Shown here piece after piece: positions 42,859 to 53,392 of a DNA stretch of 64,000 nucleotides. How positions within the stretch are numbered: the stretch's first letter is position 1; every line of letters starts with the position of its first letter. A model generated the notes under the pieces. It was not told where the DNA came from, did no database searches, and saw only the letters and a list, made by a program, of their open reading frames with translations. This DNA comes from Chitinophaga sp. MM2321 (GTDB taxonomy: Bacteria > Bacteroidota > Bacteroidia > Chitinophagales > Chitinophagaceae): contig NZ_OZ035533.1 of assembly GCF_964033635.1 (NCBI RefSeq), forward strand, positions 5,270,001 to 5,334,000, given 5' to 3'. Both the position numbers and the translations under genes were made by a program.

Positions 42859-45800
42859 TCATTTTGCTGTCGCTGTTACCAGATTTATTCCAAATATGCC
42901 TACGTTGGCATCAGGCGAGTTGAGTGCGATATCAAATTTTTCAAGCTCGCGCCGGGGATCTGCTTTTATAGCAAATGCTGCCACATGTTTTGCAAATTCC
43001 AGTTTGCGAATCGTTACATGCTTTGCAAAAGGCAGCATCATACAGTCAATATTGTCACCGTAAATGAGTGGAACATTTTCTGTAAAACCATCCTTATAGT
43101 GTAGTGCTACCACACCTATTGGCATATCTGTCAGTCTTACCTGGCATTCGGCTGCTACAAGAAATTCCAGCCCTGCTATTTTTTTACTGACATTAAATGT
43201 GGTTCTTTCCGGCCGTGCAGAGAGTATCAGTTTATTGGTGTAACCATCTGAAGCGCCCACTTCCAGTACCAGCATGTTCTGCCCGTTGGTCTTTACCCGG
43301 AAGCGGAAATCACCTACGGTCAATTGTCCGTTATTGTTGGTTGTATCTTTCAACATACCGGAGAAATCAAATGTATGTTGTCCCAGCCGCCAGAAATTCT
43401 TACCAAGAATAAAATCACTGTTGAATTGTTTATCCAGGGAGATATTTTCCCGGATACCTTTCAATGTAATCCGTTCTGCAGGCTGTTGTACGTTATTGCC
43501 AAAATCGAGTTCACAGGGGGTTAATCCATTATTACCGGCCAGGAAGAACACCTTCCTGCCACTGTGTTTGGCAGGTATGCCGCTGAACTGTCTACCATCT
43601 ATGCGAAAAGAACTAAAAACCCGTTGGGGGTCTTTTATACTGTAGCCATCGCCGGGCAGCGTCCAGGAAACGCGGTCGCCGGCTACTTGTGTGGGGGGCT
43701 GCCAGCTGCTTTCCTTTTTAAACTGAATTGTAAAGGTATGCTGCGTAGCAGGTGGCAATATTATTTCCACTTCTCCACCAATGGTACCAGAGATAATACG
43801 GTAAGCGATCCCTTTGCCGCCGGCCATTACGCTGTGTACCACCTTACCTTCCAATGGTATGTTACAAACAAGGCCCTGTGGTTGCGAACATTTCAATTCA
43901 TACATGCGGCGCTGTCCTTTTGAAGCAACGGACATCACAATATCTTTTACACGCAGGCTGGCGTTATCCCATGTTGCCGGGATAGCCGGCCGCCAGTGTA
44001 AAGGCTTATCCATTGGTTGCCGTTGCAACCCAAAAAGGTCGCTGATCAATGCCCTGGCGTACATGGCAGCGGGGTTGCTGAATGCATAATCGGGTAATCC
44101 CCAGCCTGTGTTTGAATTAAATTCCGGAAAGCTGCCGGGGGAATCTGTCAGTATAGTAGCTCCCAACGCAGTACCATGTAGCAGCGCCCATCCTTTTTGT
44201 AAGCGTCCTGCGCTGAAATAAGCAGCAGCAGCTTCCGCCATCTGCGTGGGCTTCACAGCGTTATTGCCAAAGAGATCCGGTTTGTAATTCCCCGCTCTCA
44301 TCAGGTGATCGTTTATCCAAAGACGTTGGTCGCATGCCAATAAAGACAACCAGTTGTATTCCGCAGGTGTTCCTGCATAAAGTTGTGCGAATACAAAATC
44401 AGTATAATAACTGGCTTGCTGTACCAATCCGTCTGGTGTAACTGACGCCGCAAACCGGCCCTCTGCGGGTATCCACAAGCGCCTTATTATTTCACTGCGT
44501 GCATGTTCCAGTTGTTTTGTCCAGATGTTTGCACGGGCGGTATCCTGCTGTTGTAACGCCATCTCTTTCATCATGGTGAGCAAACCGCAAAACATCAAAC
44601 TGGGCGAAGCCGCTTCACCTATCAGCTGCAGGTGATCTGCCTGGTACAGGAAAGCATTACAACCGTAATGCCAGTTCAATAATCCGTTGCCTTCCGGGTC
44701 TCTGACCTGGGCCATCGTTTCAAAATTGCGACGGGTACCTTCCCAAACCTTTGCCAGGGTTGCGTTGTCGCCTGTTGCTTTCCAGTATTGCCACAGTTGC
44801 AGAATATAATATGGTAACCCTTCTTCCGACCGCGTTTCTGTATCCTTATTACGTGTTCCGTCTGCATTGAATACATAGCCGGGGCCTTCTTCCCGGTCAC
44901 CAAAATAAAGGACCGCCTCTTTTGCACGCTCCATCTGTCCAAGGCTGATAGCCGCCGATATGTGGTAGTTATTGGAAAAATAGGAATTCCATTCATGAAT
45001 GCCTTCCAGCCAGCCCGGTGCAGCATAAGTATAATCCATGTTCAGGATAGATGCATAGAAACCGGCGTTCAATACGCTATCCGGTGTTTGGATCTCGTAG
45101 TCATCCAACAAGTCATTGTAATATTGTTTCGCTGCGGTAATAAGTGGATCGGTTACTTTTGCATCCGCACTTTTCCCTTCTCCTTCTTCACCTTTACGCA
45201 ACAATAACCGCATGGTTGATGTTCCGGGAAGAAGCTCTTTACTAAAAACCGCGCGCTGTTTTATATCCGCCGTATTTTTTATGATGCGCAAATGATTGTT
45301 GCCATCACATGTTGCAACAGCACCGTATTTAACCGCAGGGTCTTTCAGATAGGCGCTCTTTCCATGCAATCGAAGTATATCATTCTCTTCTTCACCTGGT
45401 GCAATCGTAAAATATTCGGGAAAGAAATTAATAAATTTCAGGTCTGCGCCTCCTACTGTAATGGCTATTTGTGCATCTGCCGGTAACTGTTTGGATGCAG
45501 TAGTAGTAACGGTAACGGCTATAGCGTTATTTTCAACAAGGAGCCCTTCCACTTCAACCGTCAATCCACTTTCCGCAATTGTTACTTTATGCACTGTGCC
45601 CCAGGGATAAAACCGTACGGTGGTTTCTCCCTGCTCATCCAGCCAGTAACTTTTCCCGGCTACGGTATAGCTGATCCTTACATCTCCCAGCATATTAAAA
45701 TGTGGGTTCAGTTCGGGGATGCGATCTGTTTGCACAAGCGAAAACCTGGGAAGGTCGCCGCTTACAAACCAGGCGGGATTCCTTCGCACCACCCAGTTAA

Positions 45801-46056
45801 AGTGCCAGGGGCCACTGCGGGACAAATCCCGGGCCTGATGCACCTCCAGGTATGTCTGCCACCACATGGCGCCGGCAGCCGGCCATACTTCATATTTACG
45901 CCCCTTCCAGCTGCCTTCATAAATGCCTTTCCCTTCTACAATAGTATACGCTGGTTGCCGGGCAGGTGCGCTGAAAAAATGGCCCTGCTGCTGCTGCGCC
46001 CAAGTCACCATATAACAACAGACAGCCGCTATCAGGCCAATTATCGATCTGAACAT
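42859..46056 (-). CDS. Six-hairpin glycosidase family protein
   Basis: This 1065-residue protein has a signal peptide (MFRSIIGLIAAVCCYMVTWA) and N-terminal beta-sandwich regions (about 25-310). An (alpha/alpha)6-barrel follows (about 315-690, YTYAAPGWLEGIHEWNSYFSNN, RSEEGLPYYILQLWQYWKATG, DSPGSFPEFNSNTGWGLPDY), then C-terminal beta domains. The layout matches rhamnosidase- or GH78/GH94-like six-hairpin enzymes used in glycan degradation. The catalytic acid is probably among the Glu/Asp of EGIHEWN, but I cannot fix it. It is probably periplasmic and works with the GH42-like enzyme next to it. The SusD gene precedes it by 58 bp in the transcript. Confidence 0.75.
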   Translation of the reverse strand: MFRSIIGLIAAVCCYMVTWAQQQQGHFFSAPARQPAYTIVEGKGIYEGSWKGRKYEVWPAAGAMWWQTYLEVHQARDLSRSGPWHFNWVVRRNPAWFVSGDLPRFSLVQTDRIPELNPHFNMLGDVRISYTVAGKSYWLDEQGETTVRFYPWGTVHKVTIAESGLTVEVEGLLVENNAIAVTVTTTASKQLPADAQIAITVGGADLKFINFFPEYFTIAPGEEENDILRLHGKSAYLKDPAVKYGAVATCDGNNHLRIIKNTADIKQRAVFSKELLPGTSTMRLLLRKGEEGEGKSADAKVTDPLITAAKQYYNDLLDDYEIQTPDSVLNAGFYASILNMDYTYAAPGWLEGIHEWNSYFSNNYHISAAISLGQMERAKEAVLYFGDREEGPGYVFNADGTRNKDTETRSEEGLPYYILQLWQYWKATGDNATLAKVWEGTRRNFETMAQVRDPEGNGLLNWHYGCNAFLYQADHLQLIGEAASPSLMFCGLLTMMKEMALQQQDTARANIWTKQLEHARSEIIRRLWIPAEGRFAASVTPDGLVQQASYYTDFVFAQLYAGTPAEYNWLSLLACDQRLWINDHLMRAGNYKPDLFGNNAVKPTQMAEAAAAYFSAGRLQKGWALLHGTALGATILTDSPGSFPEFNSNTGWGLPDYAFSNPAAMYARALISDLFGLQRQPMDKPLHWRPAIPATWDNASLRVKDIVMSVASKGQRRMYELKCSQPQGLVCNIPLEGKVVHSVMAGGKGIAYRIISGTIGGEVEIILPPATQHTFTIQFKKESSWQPPTQVAGDRVSWTLPGDGYSIKDPQRVFSSFRIDGRQFSGIPAKHSGRKVFFLAGNNGLTPCELDFGNNVQQPAERITLKGIRENISLDKQFNSDFILGKNFWRLGQHTFDFSGMLKDTTNNNGQLTVGDFRFRVKTNGQNMLVLEVGASDGYTNKLILSARPERTTFNVSKKIAGLEFLVAAECQVRLTDMPIGVVALHYKDGFTENVPLIYGDNIDCMMLPFAKHVTIRKLEFAKHVAAFAIKADPRRELEKFDIALNSPDANVGIFGINLVTATAK

Positions 46057-46114
46057 AAATGCTATTTGTATTTAGATGATCCCGGTATGCACATACCGGA
46101 AATACGTGTTGCTC

Positions 46115-47848
46115 TTACCACCCTGGATTTTGTACAAACAAAGGCATGGTAATTATTTCGGTTGAAGGGATAGGGAAGACATGAAACTTTTCAGCCCATG
46201 ACTGCCGCCTGTCTACAACAATCCGTTTACCGGCAAATGAATTGGCCGCTACTTTGGTCCATTGCATACCTGTTGTGAGCTTGTCTGTCTGATCCAGAAT
46301 TTTCCAGCGGCGTACATCCCAGAAACGGTTCTCTTCAAACGCGAGTTCTACCCGGCGTTCATTCCGCACGCGTTGCCGGAATTGCTCTTTCGTCAATCCG
46401 CTAAGTGGTGGCATACTTACGCTGGGCCTTGATCGTATTGCATTAACAGCATCATAGGCTTCGGGGGTAGTGCCATAGGCTTCATTTAACGCTTCTGCAT
46501 AATTGAGATAAATTTCTGCCAACCGGTACCTTCTCCATTTGGCACTGCTTCCCTGATCATTCCGCAAAGAAGCATCAATAAATTTATGTAGATAATAACC
46601 GTTGTGGGTATGTTTCCGGTCATTGTTCCGTATACCGTCAGTGCCGTCTACATGGGATTCTATGTAATGAGGAACACCGTTAATCGTACCATAATAAGCA
46701 TTGTTATAGAACACGGTGGCATAAAAGCGTGGATCCCTGTTCACATAGGGATCGGTTTCATCATATCCCGAAGCCGTATTGATTACCGGATGCAAATGAT
46801 CTGCATCCGCATAGCCGGTAATGGGTGGCTGCCCGTTCTTCATTTCATAAGCATCTACCAGTTCCTGCGAAGGAGTGGAACCTCCTTTGTACGGCGAAAT
46901 GGACGGGATCCCATTGAAATTGGTCAGGGCATCCATTACATCCGAGTTTTTCAGTTGCAGGATCGTTTCTTTATCAGCAGGATTGGCGCCCAGATCAGGT
47001 GTAGTGAGGAAGTAGTTCCGATAATCACTTGCCAGCATAAACCCGTTGCCGGTGAGCGCGTCAAGTGCTTCTTTGGAGAGCGTTGCCGCCTGTTGCCATT
47101 TTTCAACATTATTATCAGGGTTCCATAAAGGACTGGCATTAAATAATGTTGCTTCAGACATGATAGCATAAGCTACTGCTTTTGTAAAACGACTCCTGTC
47201 TGTTTCGCCGGTGGTTATTCTCCAGGGCAATTGCGGTTCGGCAATCGCTTCCTTGCAGTCCTTTACAATAAACTGTACACAATCATTGAATGCATCGCGT
47301 TTCAGGTTTACAAAATCTGCTGTAAGGTCAAATGGTTTATCTACAACCGGCATTCCACCATACATTTTAATCAGCTCCCAGTAATAATAGGCGCGCAGTA
47401 CTTTAGCTTCGGCCTTCCACCTGGCGGCATCTGCCGGATTCGTAACCTTTGCATTATCTATATTAGCGAGGAATACATTGCACTTTCTGATGCCCTGCCA
47501 TGCAGTACCGTAATAATTACCATTGTCATCTCCACGGTTATTGCCCAGTGGATTATTGCTTGGGGTCAATGTTCCTTTGTACCAGGCCGTAGCTGTCAGG
47601 TTTTCAGTTGGATCATCACTATCATGCGCCTCATCAGAGAGCGCCGCCAGGAACATAAAGTGGAAATAGCGTATGCCGTATTTCTGTAAAAAAGCGTAGC
47701 AGGAATTGAGATAGGCGCCGGTCTGATCATTGTCACTGAAAACATCTTTCAGCGTAGTTCTGCCATCAGGTGTTATATCCAGGGGATCTTTCCCGCAGCC
47801 TCCGGCGATAATTATAATGAATGAGATGATAAATATTTTCTTGATCAT
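46115..47848 (-). CDS. RagB/SusD outer-membrane lipoprotein
   Basis: The 577-residue protein has a lipoprotein signal (IIIIAGGCGKD, Cys18) and the SusD/RagB N-terminal TPR-like scaffold (ARWKAEAKVLRAYYYWELIKMYGGMPVVDKPF). The conserved C-terminal phrases RLAEIYLNYAEALNEAYG, RNERRVELAFEENRFWDVRRW and the tail IPSTEI are present. SusD captures oligosaccharides at the surface and closes over SusC. It lies 18 bp downstream of the SusC gene. The pair, with two glycosidases and a sigma/anti-sigma pair, defines this as a polysaccharide-utilization locus. Confidence 0.95.
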   Translation of the reverse strand: MIKKIFIISFIIIIAGGCGKDPLDITPDGRTTLKDVFSDNDQTGAYLNSCYAFLQKYGIRYFHFMFLAALSDEAHDSDDPTENLTATAWYKGTLTPSNNPLGNNRGDDNGNYYGTAWQGIRKCNVFLANIDNAKVTNPADAARWKAEAKVLRAYYYWELIKMYGGMPVVDKPFDLTADFVNLKRDAFNDCVQFIVKDCKEAIAEPQLPWRITTGETDRSRFTKAVAYAIMSEATLFNASPLWNPDNNVEKWQQAATLSKEALDALTGNGFMLASDYRNYFLTTPDLGANPADKETILQLKNSDVMDALTNFNGIPSISPYKGGSTPSQELVDAYEMKNGQPPITGYADADHLHPVINTASGYDETDPYVNRDPRFYATVFYNNAYYGTINGVPHYIESHVDGTDGIRNNDRKHTHNGYYLHKFIDASLRNDQGSSAKWRRYRLAEIYLNYAEALNEAYGTTPEAYDAVNAIRSRPSVSMPPLSGLTKEQFRQRVRNERRVELAFEENRFWDVRRWKILDQTDKLTTGMQWTKVAANSFAGKRIVVDRRQSWAEKFHVFPIPSTEIITMPLFVQNPGW

Positions 47849-47866
47849 AATAAATTGCCTTAAATA

Positions 47867-50800
47867 TTAAAAAACTACGTTCACACCAAAATTGAATGTC
47901 TTAATAATTGGATAGCTGAGCGGACTGGATACTTCAGGATCAAAGTCCCCGTTTCTCATTTTAGTCCAGGTGTAGAGGTTCAGTCCATTGGCATAAAAGC
48001 GTATTCGCTGCGAACCTATTTTATTGCTCCAGCGTACCGGCAAAGTGTAACCCAGCTCAACATTTTTCAGCCGGACATAAGTGGTATTCTCCACAAAGAA
48101 GGAATTAACGGTTGATTCACTGTAAGAAATGGAAGTAGACAATGCAGGGAAGTCAATAGGCAATCCTGCTGCTGCGCGTTCTTCCGTCCATGCATTGAAC
48201 ATCCTGCTCCGGTAGGATGTCAGGGTACCACTGTTTTCATATACACCAACATTTGCAAACAAATTAGATACCCTGGAAACTCCCTGAAAGAGGACAGAGA
48301 CATCAAAGTTTTTATAGCTCACATTAAATGCACTGCCAAAAGTATATTGCGGAACGCTGGTAAATCCAATGGGAGCCTGATCACGTTCGTCAACGATCTT
48401 ATCGCCGTTAGCATCTTTAAATTTCAGGTCGCCGGGCCGGGGTTGTGTTCCTACAAAAGTAAGTTCCGACTTTGTAATCTCTTCCTGGCTGCCCCAGTAA
48501 CCATCTGTTATCATTCCAAAAAACTGACCATATGCATAACCTGTTTGCCGGTATGGATACGCATAATCATCTGTGCGTCTTGCTTCATCCATAAACTCTA
48601 CTTTGTTTATCGCATGGTTGAAATTCAGTTTCGCCAATACAAAAAGGTCCTTGTTAATAGTCTTGTTATAATTCAGTTCTATCTCATAGCCATGGTTCTT
48701 CATCCGGCCAAGGTTCACGGGAGGCAGCGCACCCGGGAAACCGTTCACCATCGGTACTGTCTGCCGGTTGATCATCATATCGTTTCTGCTCTCCCGGTAT
48801 ACATCTACAGTGAGTACAAACTGGTTAAATAATCCCAGTTCCATACCTACGTTTGTTTTCTTTGATATCTCCCATCTGAGATCGGGGTTGCCCAATGAAT
48901 TTTCATTAACGGTTTGTCCTTTCCCTACGTTACCACTGTAACCACCACCGCCTATCTGCACATTATCCAGGTACAGGAATCTCCTGCCTCCCAGCCGGTC
49001 GTTACCTACCAATCCGTAAGAGCCTCTTAATTTCAGCAGGCTGAGTACCTTGTTACCTTGCAGGAAAAGCTCATCAGATATCAGCCAGCCGGCTGAAAAG
49101 GATGGAAAGAACCCATACCGGTGTCCTTTGGCAAATTGCTCGGAGCCGTTGTAACCGGCATTTATCTCCGCAAAATATTTATTATCATAAGCATAGGTAG
49201 CACGTCCTGCAACCCCTCTCAGGTTATAGGGAAGCCTGTCGTTGGGGCGTATACGTTGGTCCTGCTGTGCCAGCAGTAATCCTGTAAATGTATGTTTAGT
49301 GCCGAAGGTGCGGTTGTAGTTGATGAAAAGTTGCGAGTTGGTATAGGACTCAAAACGGCTGGCGGTAGAAGTAACGAGGTTGGTATTTTCCTTTTCATTG
49401 AATCGCCGATAGGCGATGGTATCTCCCTGTGTAACCTGTTCCCATCGCTGGTAATCACGGTTTGCCAGTAATGAATATACCGTACGGCTGTCGAAAGACA
49501 TCATGAATTTTACAGATAATCCCGGCGTAATAACTTTCAGGTCCTGCTGCATACCAAAGGAGGCCATGATATTACTCCTTGTTTCCTGCAGATAACCGGT
49601 ACGGTTGATCTCCGCATAAGCGGGATAGATCTGACCACCACCGGTAAGGATCTGACCATCTGGTGTCAGAGGGCCGGCCTGCAACGGTGAAGTGTTCCAA
49701 ATAGCTGCCAGCAGTACACTTCTGTCGGTATAATTGGCATTCACACCGGATACACTGGTAGCCGGGGAGTTTACTTTTTCCAGGTAACCGGCTACGTTCA
49801 GAAATGCCGTTAATGTTTTGGCTTTATTTAATGTAGCATCAATATTTGACCGAAAGTTATATCGTTTTAGGAATGCAGAAGGATCATAATCTTTCTTCTC
49901 CGATACTTTCCATTGTCCACCCTGTTGCAGATAACCGGCATTCACAAAATACCGCACAAAATTTCCACCACCAGACAGGTTAAGGTTATACCTGTTTTGA
50001 GTGACGTAGTCATTCAACAGTAATTTGGACCAGTTATTATTCGGATAATGCACGGGGTCATCCTGCAGTTTATAATGTTCCAGGGCGGCATCGGAGTAAA
50101 AAAAATTGGGGCCTAGTCCATCATTTACGCCGGCCTGGTTCCTCAATGTTGCAAAATCGTAGGCGCTTACCTGTGAGGGCGTGCGGGTAAATCCCTGCTG
50201 CCCTGTTTCAGCCGAGAAGCTGATCTCCGGCTTCTCTGACCGGCCCCTGCGAGTGGTGATGAGTATTACGCCGTTGGCACCTCTTACCCCAAACATGGCG
50301 GTGGAAGAGGCATCTTTTAAGATTGTAACATTATCCACTTCATTGGGATCGATATAGGTCAGTTCCCGCTCCACGCCATCTACCAGGATGAGTGGGTTTT
50401 GTCCGTTAATAGTGCCCTGACCACGCAGGAAGAGATTAACAGCATCCCTGCCAGGCTCTCCGGAGGTTTGTATCGCGGTAAGGCCCGGCAAACGGCCCGC
50501 CAGTGTAACGGCCAGGTTGGCTGCGGGACTTTGTTTTATTTCTTTTGTTTGTATAGAAGAAATGGCTCCTGTAATCGTCGCTTTCTTTTGCGTGCCGAAA
50601 GCCACTACCACCACTTCTCCCAGGTTGGCGGCATCTTGTTTTAATATGATGTCAAAGACCACATCCTTTGCTACCGGTATTTCCCGGGATACGTAGCCCA
50701 TGAAAGAAAATACAAGCGTATCACCTGTGTTTGCAGATACACGGAAACGTCCGTCCGTATCTGTTGCAGCGCCTTTCCTAGTGCCTTTAACGGCAATACT

Positions 50801-51250
50801 TACCCCAGGTAAAGGATTTGCTTTTTCATCCGTTACGCTGCCGGTTATTTCTCCGGGTGGTCTGGCGGTTCTTTCCTGCGAAGTAGTATTGCCTCTCTTT
50901 TTCAGCAGGATTACTTCCTTGCTGATCGTGTAGGTAATGCCTGTACCTTTCAAGACGTGGTTCAGCACCTCTGACACGCTGGCCTGGTGCATATCCAGGC
51001 TAACCGGGGCATCATCTTTTAATAAGTTGTGGCTGTAGAAAACGGTCAATCCGGTTTGCTGTTCTATGGCTGTGAATACTTTTGATACAGGTATTTTATC
51101 TCCCTGTATAGTAACTACAGGTATCTTTTCTACCTGCGCCATTAAAACCTGACTGATAAACAAGCAGCATTGTATCATCAGCATTTGCCTGAGTAGCTTT
51201 ACACAAAAGTTCCCCATACAAAAGCTTTTGGCTTTTATACTTTTTTTCAT
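47867..51250 (-). CDS. SusC/RagA TonB-linked transporter with STN signalling domain
   Basis: The 1127-residue protein has a long N-terminus with a signal peptide ending near VLMAQ (about residue 39), an STN domain (about 47-117, IPVVTIQGDKIPVSKVFTAI, VFYSHNLL) and a carboxypeptidase-like regulatory domain (about 130-210). The plug (LILVDGVERE) and SusC signature (LKDASSTAMFGVRGANGVILITT) follow, then the barrel ending in FGVNVVF. The STN domain contacts the periplasmic part of FecR anti-sigma factors, so substrate import can switch on its own operon through the FecR/ECF pair just upstream. The start at 51250 gives an unusually long pre-signal N-terminus; ATGs at codons 12 and 23 are alternatives. 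Confidence 0.93.
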   Translation of the reverse strand: MKKSIKAKSFCMGNFCVKLLRQMLMIQCCLFISQVLMAQVEKIPVVTIQGDKIPVSKVFTAIEQQTGLTVFYSHNLLKDDAPVSLDMHQASVSEVLNHVLKGTGITYTISKEVILLKKRGNTTSQERTARPPGEITGSVTDEKANPLPGVSIAVKGTRKGAATDTDGRFRVSANTGDTLVFSFMGYVSREIPVAKDVVFDIILKQDAANLGEVVVVAFGTQKKATITGAISSIQTKEIKQSPAANLAVTLAGRLPGLTAIQTSGEPGRDAVNLFLRGQGTINGQNPLILVDGVERELTYIDPNEVDNVTILKDASSTAMFGVRGANGVILITTRRGRSEKPEISFSAETGQQGFTRTPSQVSAYDFATLRNQAGVNDGLGPNFFYSDAALEHYKLQDDPVHYPNNNWSKLLLNDYVTQNRYNLNLSGGGNFVRYFVNAGYLQQGGQWKVSEKKDYDPSAFLKRYNFRSNIDATLNKAKTLTAFLNVAGYLEKVNSPATSVSGVNANYTDRSVLLAAIWNTSPLQAGPLTPDGQILTGGGQIYPAYAEINRTGYLQETRSNIMASFGMQQDLKVITPGLSVKFMMSFDSRTVYSLLANRDYQRWEQVTQGDTIAYRRFNEKENTNLVTSTASRFESYTNSQLFINYNRTFGTKHTFTGLLLAQQDQRIRPNDRLPYNLRGVAGRATYAYDNKYFAEINAGYNGSEQFAKGHRYGFFPSFSAGWLISDELFLQGNKVLSLLKLRGSYGLVGNDRLGGRRFLYLDNVQIGGGGYSGNVGKGQTVNENSLGNPDLRWEISKKTNVGMELGLFNQFVLTVDVYRESRNDMMINRQTVPMVNGFPGALPPVNLGRMKNHGYEIELNYNKTINKDLFVLAKLNFNHAINKVEFMDEARRTDDYAYPYRQTGYAYGQFFGMITDGYWGSQEEITKSELTFVGTQPRPGDLKFKDANGDKIVDERDQAPIGFTSVPQYTFGSAFNVSYKNFDVSVLFQGVSRVSNLFANVGVYENSGTLTSYRSRMFNAWTEERAAAGLPIDFPALSTSISYSESTVNSFFVENTTYVRLKNVELGYTLPVRWSNKIGSQRIRFYANGLNLYTWTKMRNGDFDPEVSSPLSYPIIKTFNFGVNVVF

Positions 51251-51373
51251 ACCGTGGTTTATAATTGTTTATTAACTGATGTTCACATTAAAAGACGGGT
51301 GGATGTAAAAACGGGTGAATTGCCGGGCGTACTTTTTAAAAGTTTTTTTGGCAGGAAGGTGAATGACCACCCA

Positions 51374-52540
51374 CTATTTAAGATGCAGGACGCCATCTTT
51401 AAAATAATAATCAATATCAGCGGTGGTTCTGAGGTTATCCAGAAAATCCGTTACCGGGCTATTACGGCGCAATAAGCCGCTCAGTTGCAGGTTGGCGGCA
51501 GCAGGATTGTCAAATACCACCTGTATATTATACCAGCGTTGTATGGTTATGGCAATTTCACGGATAGTTCTTTTCTTGAAATAATAGTGCCCCTGCATCC
51601 ATGAAAGCTCAGTTCTTTCATCAAATTTATCCACTGTGATGTTGCCGGCAGGCAAGGCAATGCCCTGGTAACCGGGTCTTATTATTACCGGCCGGTCATC
51701 TTTTGTACTTACTGCCACACTTCCTTTTACCAAAGAAGTTTTCACCGGACCATCTTCATACGCATTCACATTAAACTCCGTTCCCAGCACCTTGATAGTC
51801 AATTGGGCCGTATGTACAATGAAAGGGCTTTCTGCATTTGCCGCTATCTTAAAATATGCTTCCCCATCCAGGTATACTTCCCGTTGCTTTTTCGGGAATG
51901 CGGAAGGGAAACGAAGATTGGATACAGCATTCAACCATACCTCCGTACCATCTGCCAGCTCAATACGATAATCATAACCGGCAGGAACTGTTAGTGTATT
52001 CATTTCCGTGCTAAGCGGATCACTGCTATTGAAACTAAATTTTTGCTGCGCGATATTTAACTGAAGACTCCCCACCTGCAATTGCTGATTAGCCCTTCCA
52101 GAGAGAGCCACTTCTTTTCCATTCCCCAAAGTCAGTTTAACGGCGGCTGTATCTGCAACCCGGTTAACTGACAGTGGCGCCGCTGCCGGGTGTTGCTGCC
52201 GGAAAAAATGCAGTCCTACTGTCAGCAACAAGAGTACAGAAGCCGCTATCAGCGATCCGTATATGGTTATACGGCGCAAAGGGGTAGCAGCTATCCCGCC
52301 ATATTTCTTATCCCATTTTTGCCATGCCTTTTCCTCATCTATCTGTTGTAAGACCACACTGGATTCAGGGGTATCCATCCTGGAAACAATGTTCTCCCAT
52401 AAGTCACGTACCCCCTCATCTTTTCTGATCAGCTCTTCCAGATACAGATCTTCCTCCCCGGAAATGGTTCCTACCAGTTTCTCCATCATTAGCCGGTCAA
52501 TATGTTCTTTGTTGTATTCCATATGAGGTGAAAAGATCAT
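51374..52540 (-). CDS. FecR-family anti-sigma factor
   Basis: The 388-residue protein has a cytoplasmic N-terminus (about 1-88), a membrane segment (about 91-111) and a FecR domain (about 185-290, AGYDYRIELADGTEVWLNAVS, EVYLDGEAYFKIA). A C-terminal periplasmic STN-like/DUF4974 part (about 310-388, SWMQGHYYFKKRTIREIAITI) follows. FecR proteins hold the ECF sigma factor inactive until the STN domain of the partner SusC signals. Its ATG overlaps the sigma factor's TGA by ATGA, which indicates translational coupling. The transporter gene follows 123 bp downstream. Confidence 0.92.
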   Translation of the reverse strand: MIFSPHMEYNKEHIDRLMMEKLVGTISGEEDLYLEELIRKDEGVRDLWENIVSRMDTPESSVVLQQIDEEKAWQKWDKKYGGIAATPLRRITIYGSLIAASVLLLLTVGLHFFRQQHPAAAPLSVNRVADTAAVKLTLGNGKEVALSGRANQQLQVGSLQLNIAQQKFSFNSSDPLSTEMNTLTVPAGYDYRIELADGTEVWLNAVSNLRFPSAFPKKQREVYLDGEAYFKIAANAESPFIVHTAQLTIKVLGTEFNVNAYEDGPVKTSLVKGSVAVSTKDDRPVIIRPGYQGIALPAGNITVDKFDERTELSWMQGHYYFKKRTIREIAITIQRWYNIQVVFDNPAAANLQLSGLLRRNSPVTDFLDNLRTTADIDYYFKDGVLHLK

Positions 52541-53106
52541 TTTAGATGTAGTAACCGCTGACGCAAGGTACGTACTGCTATTCTTAAATGTGTTTTTACT
52601 GAATTAATACTGATCCCCATTTTTTCAGCTGCCTCCCTGTATTTTTTCTCCTGTAAAAATACAAGGTTAAAAGCTTCCATCCGCTGTGGGGGCAACTCAC
52701 TGAGCGCAGCGTCAAAATCCTGTTTCATATCCTGCCAGGACATGCCATTATCCGGTACCATATATGCTTCTTCCAATACAGGTGCATGGTTCAGCGTAAT
52801 CCGGTATTCATTTAACTGTTTTTGTTCATTCTTTTTCTTCTCGATCAGATCCAGGCATTTATTATTAACGGCCTTGTAAAGGTATGCCTTCAGCGAAGTA
52901 TTTACTGAATGATACAGCTGGTTTTCCCATATCTTACCCAACAGCCCCTGTACCAGGTCTTCCGCCTCCATCTCATCGCCCAGCATATAATATGCTTTTA
53001 CATACAAGAGCTTGTAGTATTTTTTAAAAATCTGCTCATAGGCACTTTTGGCATTGCCAGATTGCAATTCCGCCAGGAGGGCTATGTCATCTATTGGCTC
53101 ATTCAT
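52537..53106 (-). CDS. FecI-type ECF sigma factor
   Basis: The 189-residue protein has sigma region 2 (about 22-95, YEQIFKKYYKLLYVKAYYMLGDEMEAEDLVQ) and region 4 (about 130-185, AFNLVFLQEKKYREAAEKMGISINSVKTHL), the usual Bacteroidota ECF layout. With the FecR protein (4-bp overlap) and the STN-bearing SusC it forms a surface-signalling system that activates the glycan-utilization genes when substrate is imported. It is the first gene of the locus and is divergent from the SGNH lipoprotein gene across 286 bp. Confidence 0.92.
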   Translation of the reverse strand: MNEPIDDIALLAELQSGNAKSAYEQIFKKYYKLLYVKAYYMLGDEMEAEDLVQGLLGKIWENQLYHSVNTSLKAYLYKAVNNKCLDLIEKKKNEQKQLNEYRITLNHAPVLEEAYMVPDNGMSWQDMKQDFDAALSELPPQRMEAFNLVFLQEKKYREAAEKMGISINSVKTHLRIAVRTLRQRLLHLK

Positions 53107-53392
53107 GCTGAAGACATGTGGAATTTCTAATCAATTAATATAGCTGTATCGGTAAGCAACAACTGTCCATGTGCTTATCATATATTTCTTGTCTCCCTTA
53201 AAAACGGCACATTACATGACAAGAAAAAATTTCGGTTGAAAAATTAAGATAAAGCAAGAGAAGGATAATCCCATGCTGTACTGTCCTGCAGTAGCTTCCT
53301 GAAAACTGGTGAACAGGGCAGCATCTTATTTAAAATACCAAGACAATTAACATGTTTTTGTTTTAAATTCTATCTTGTAATAATTGTCAGTC

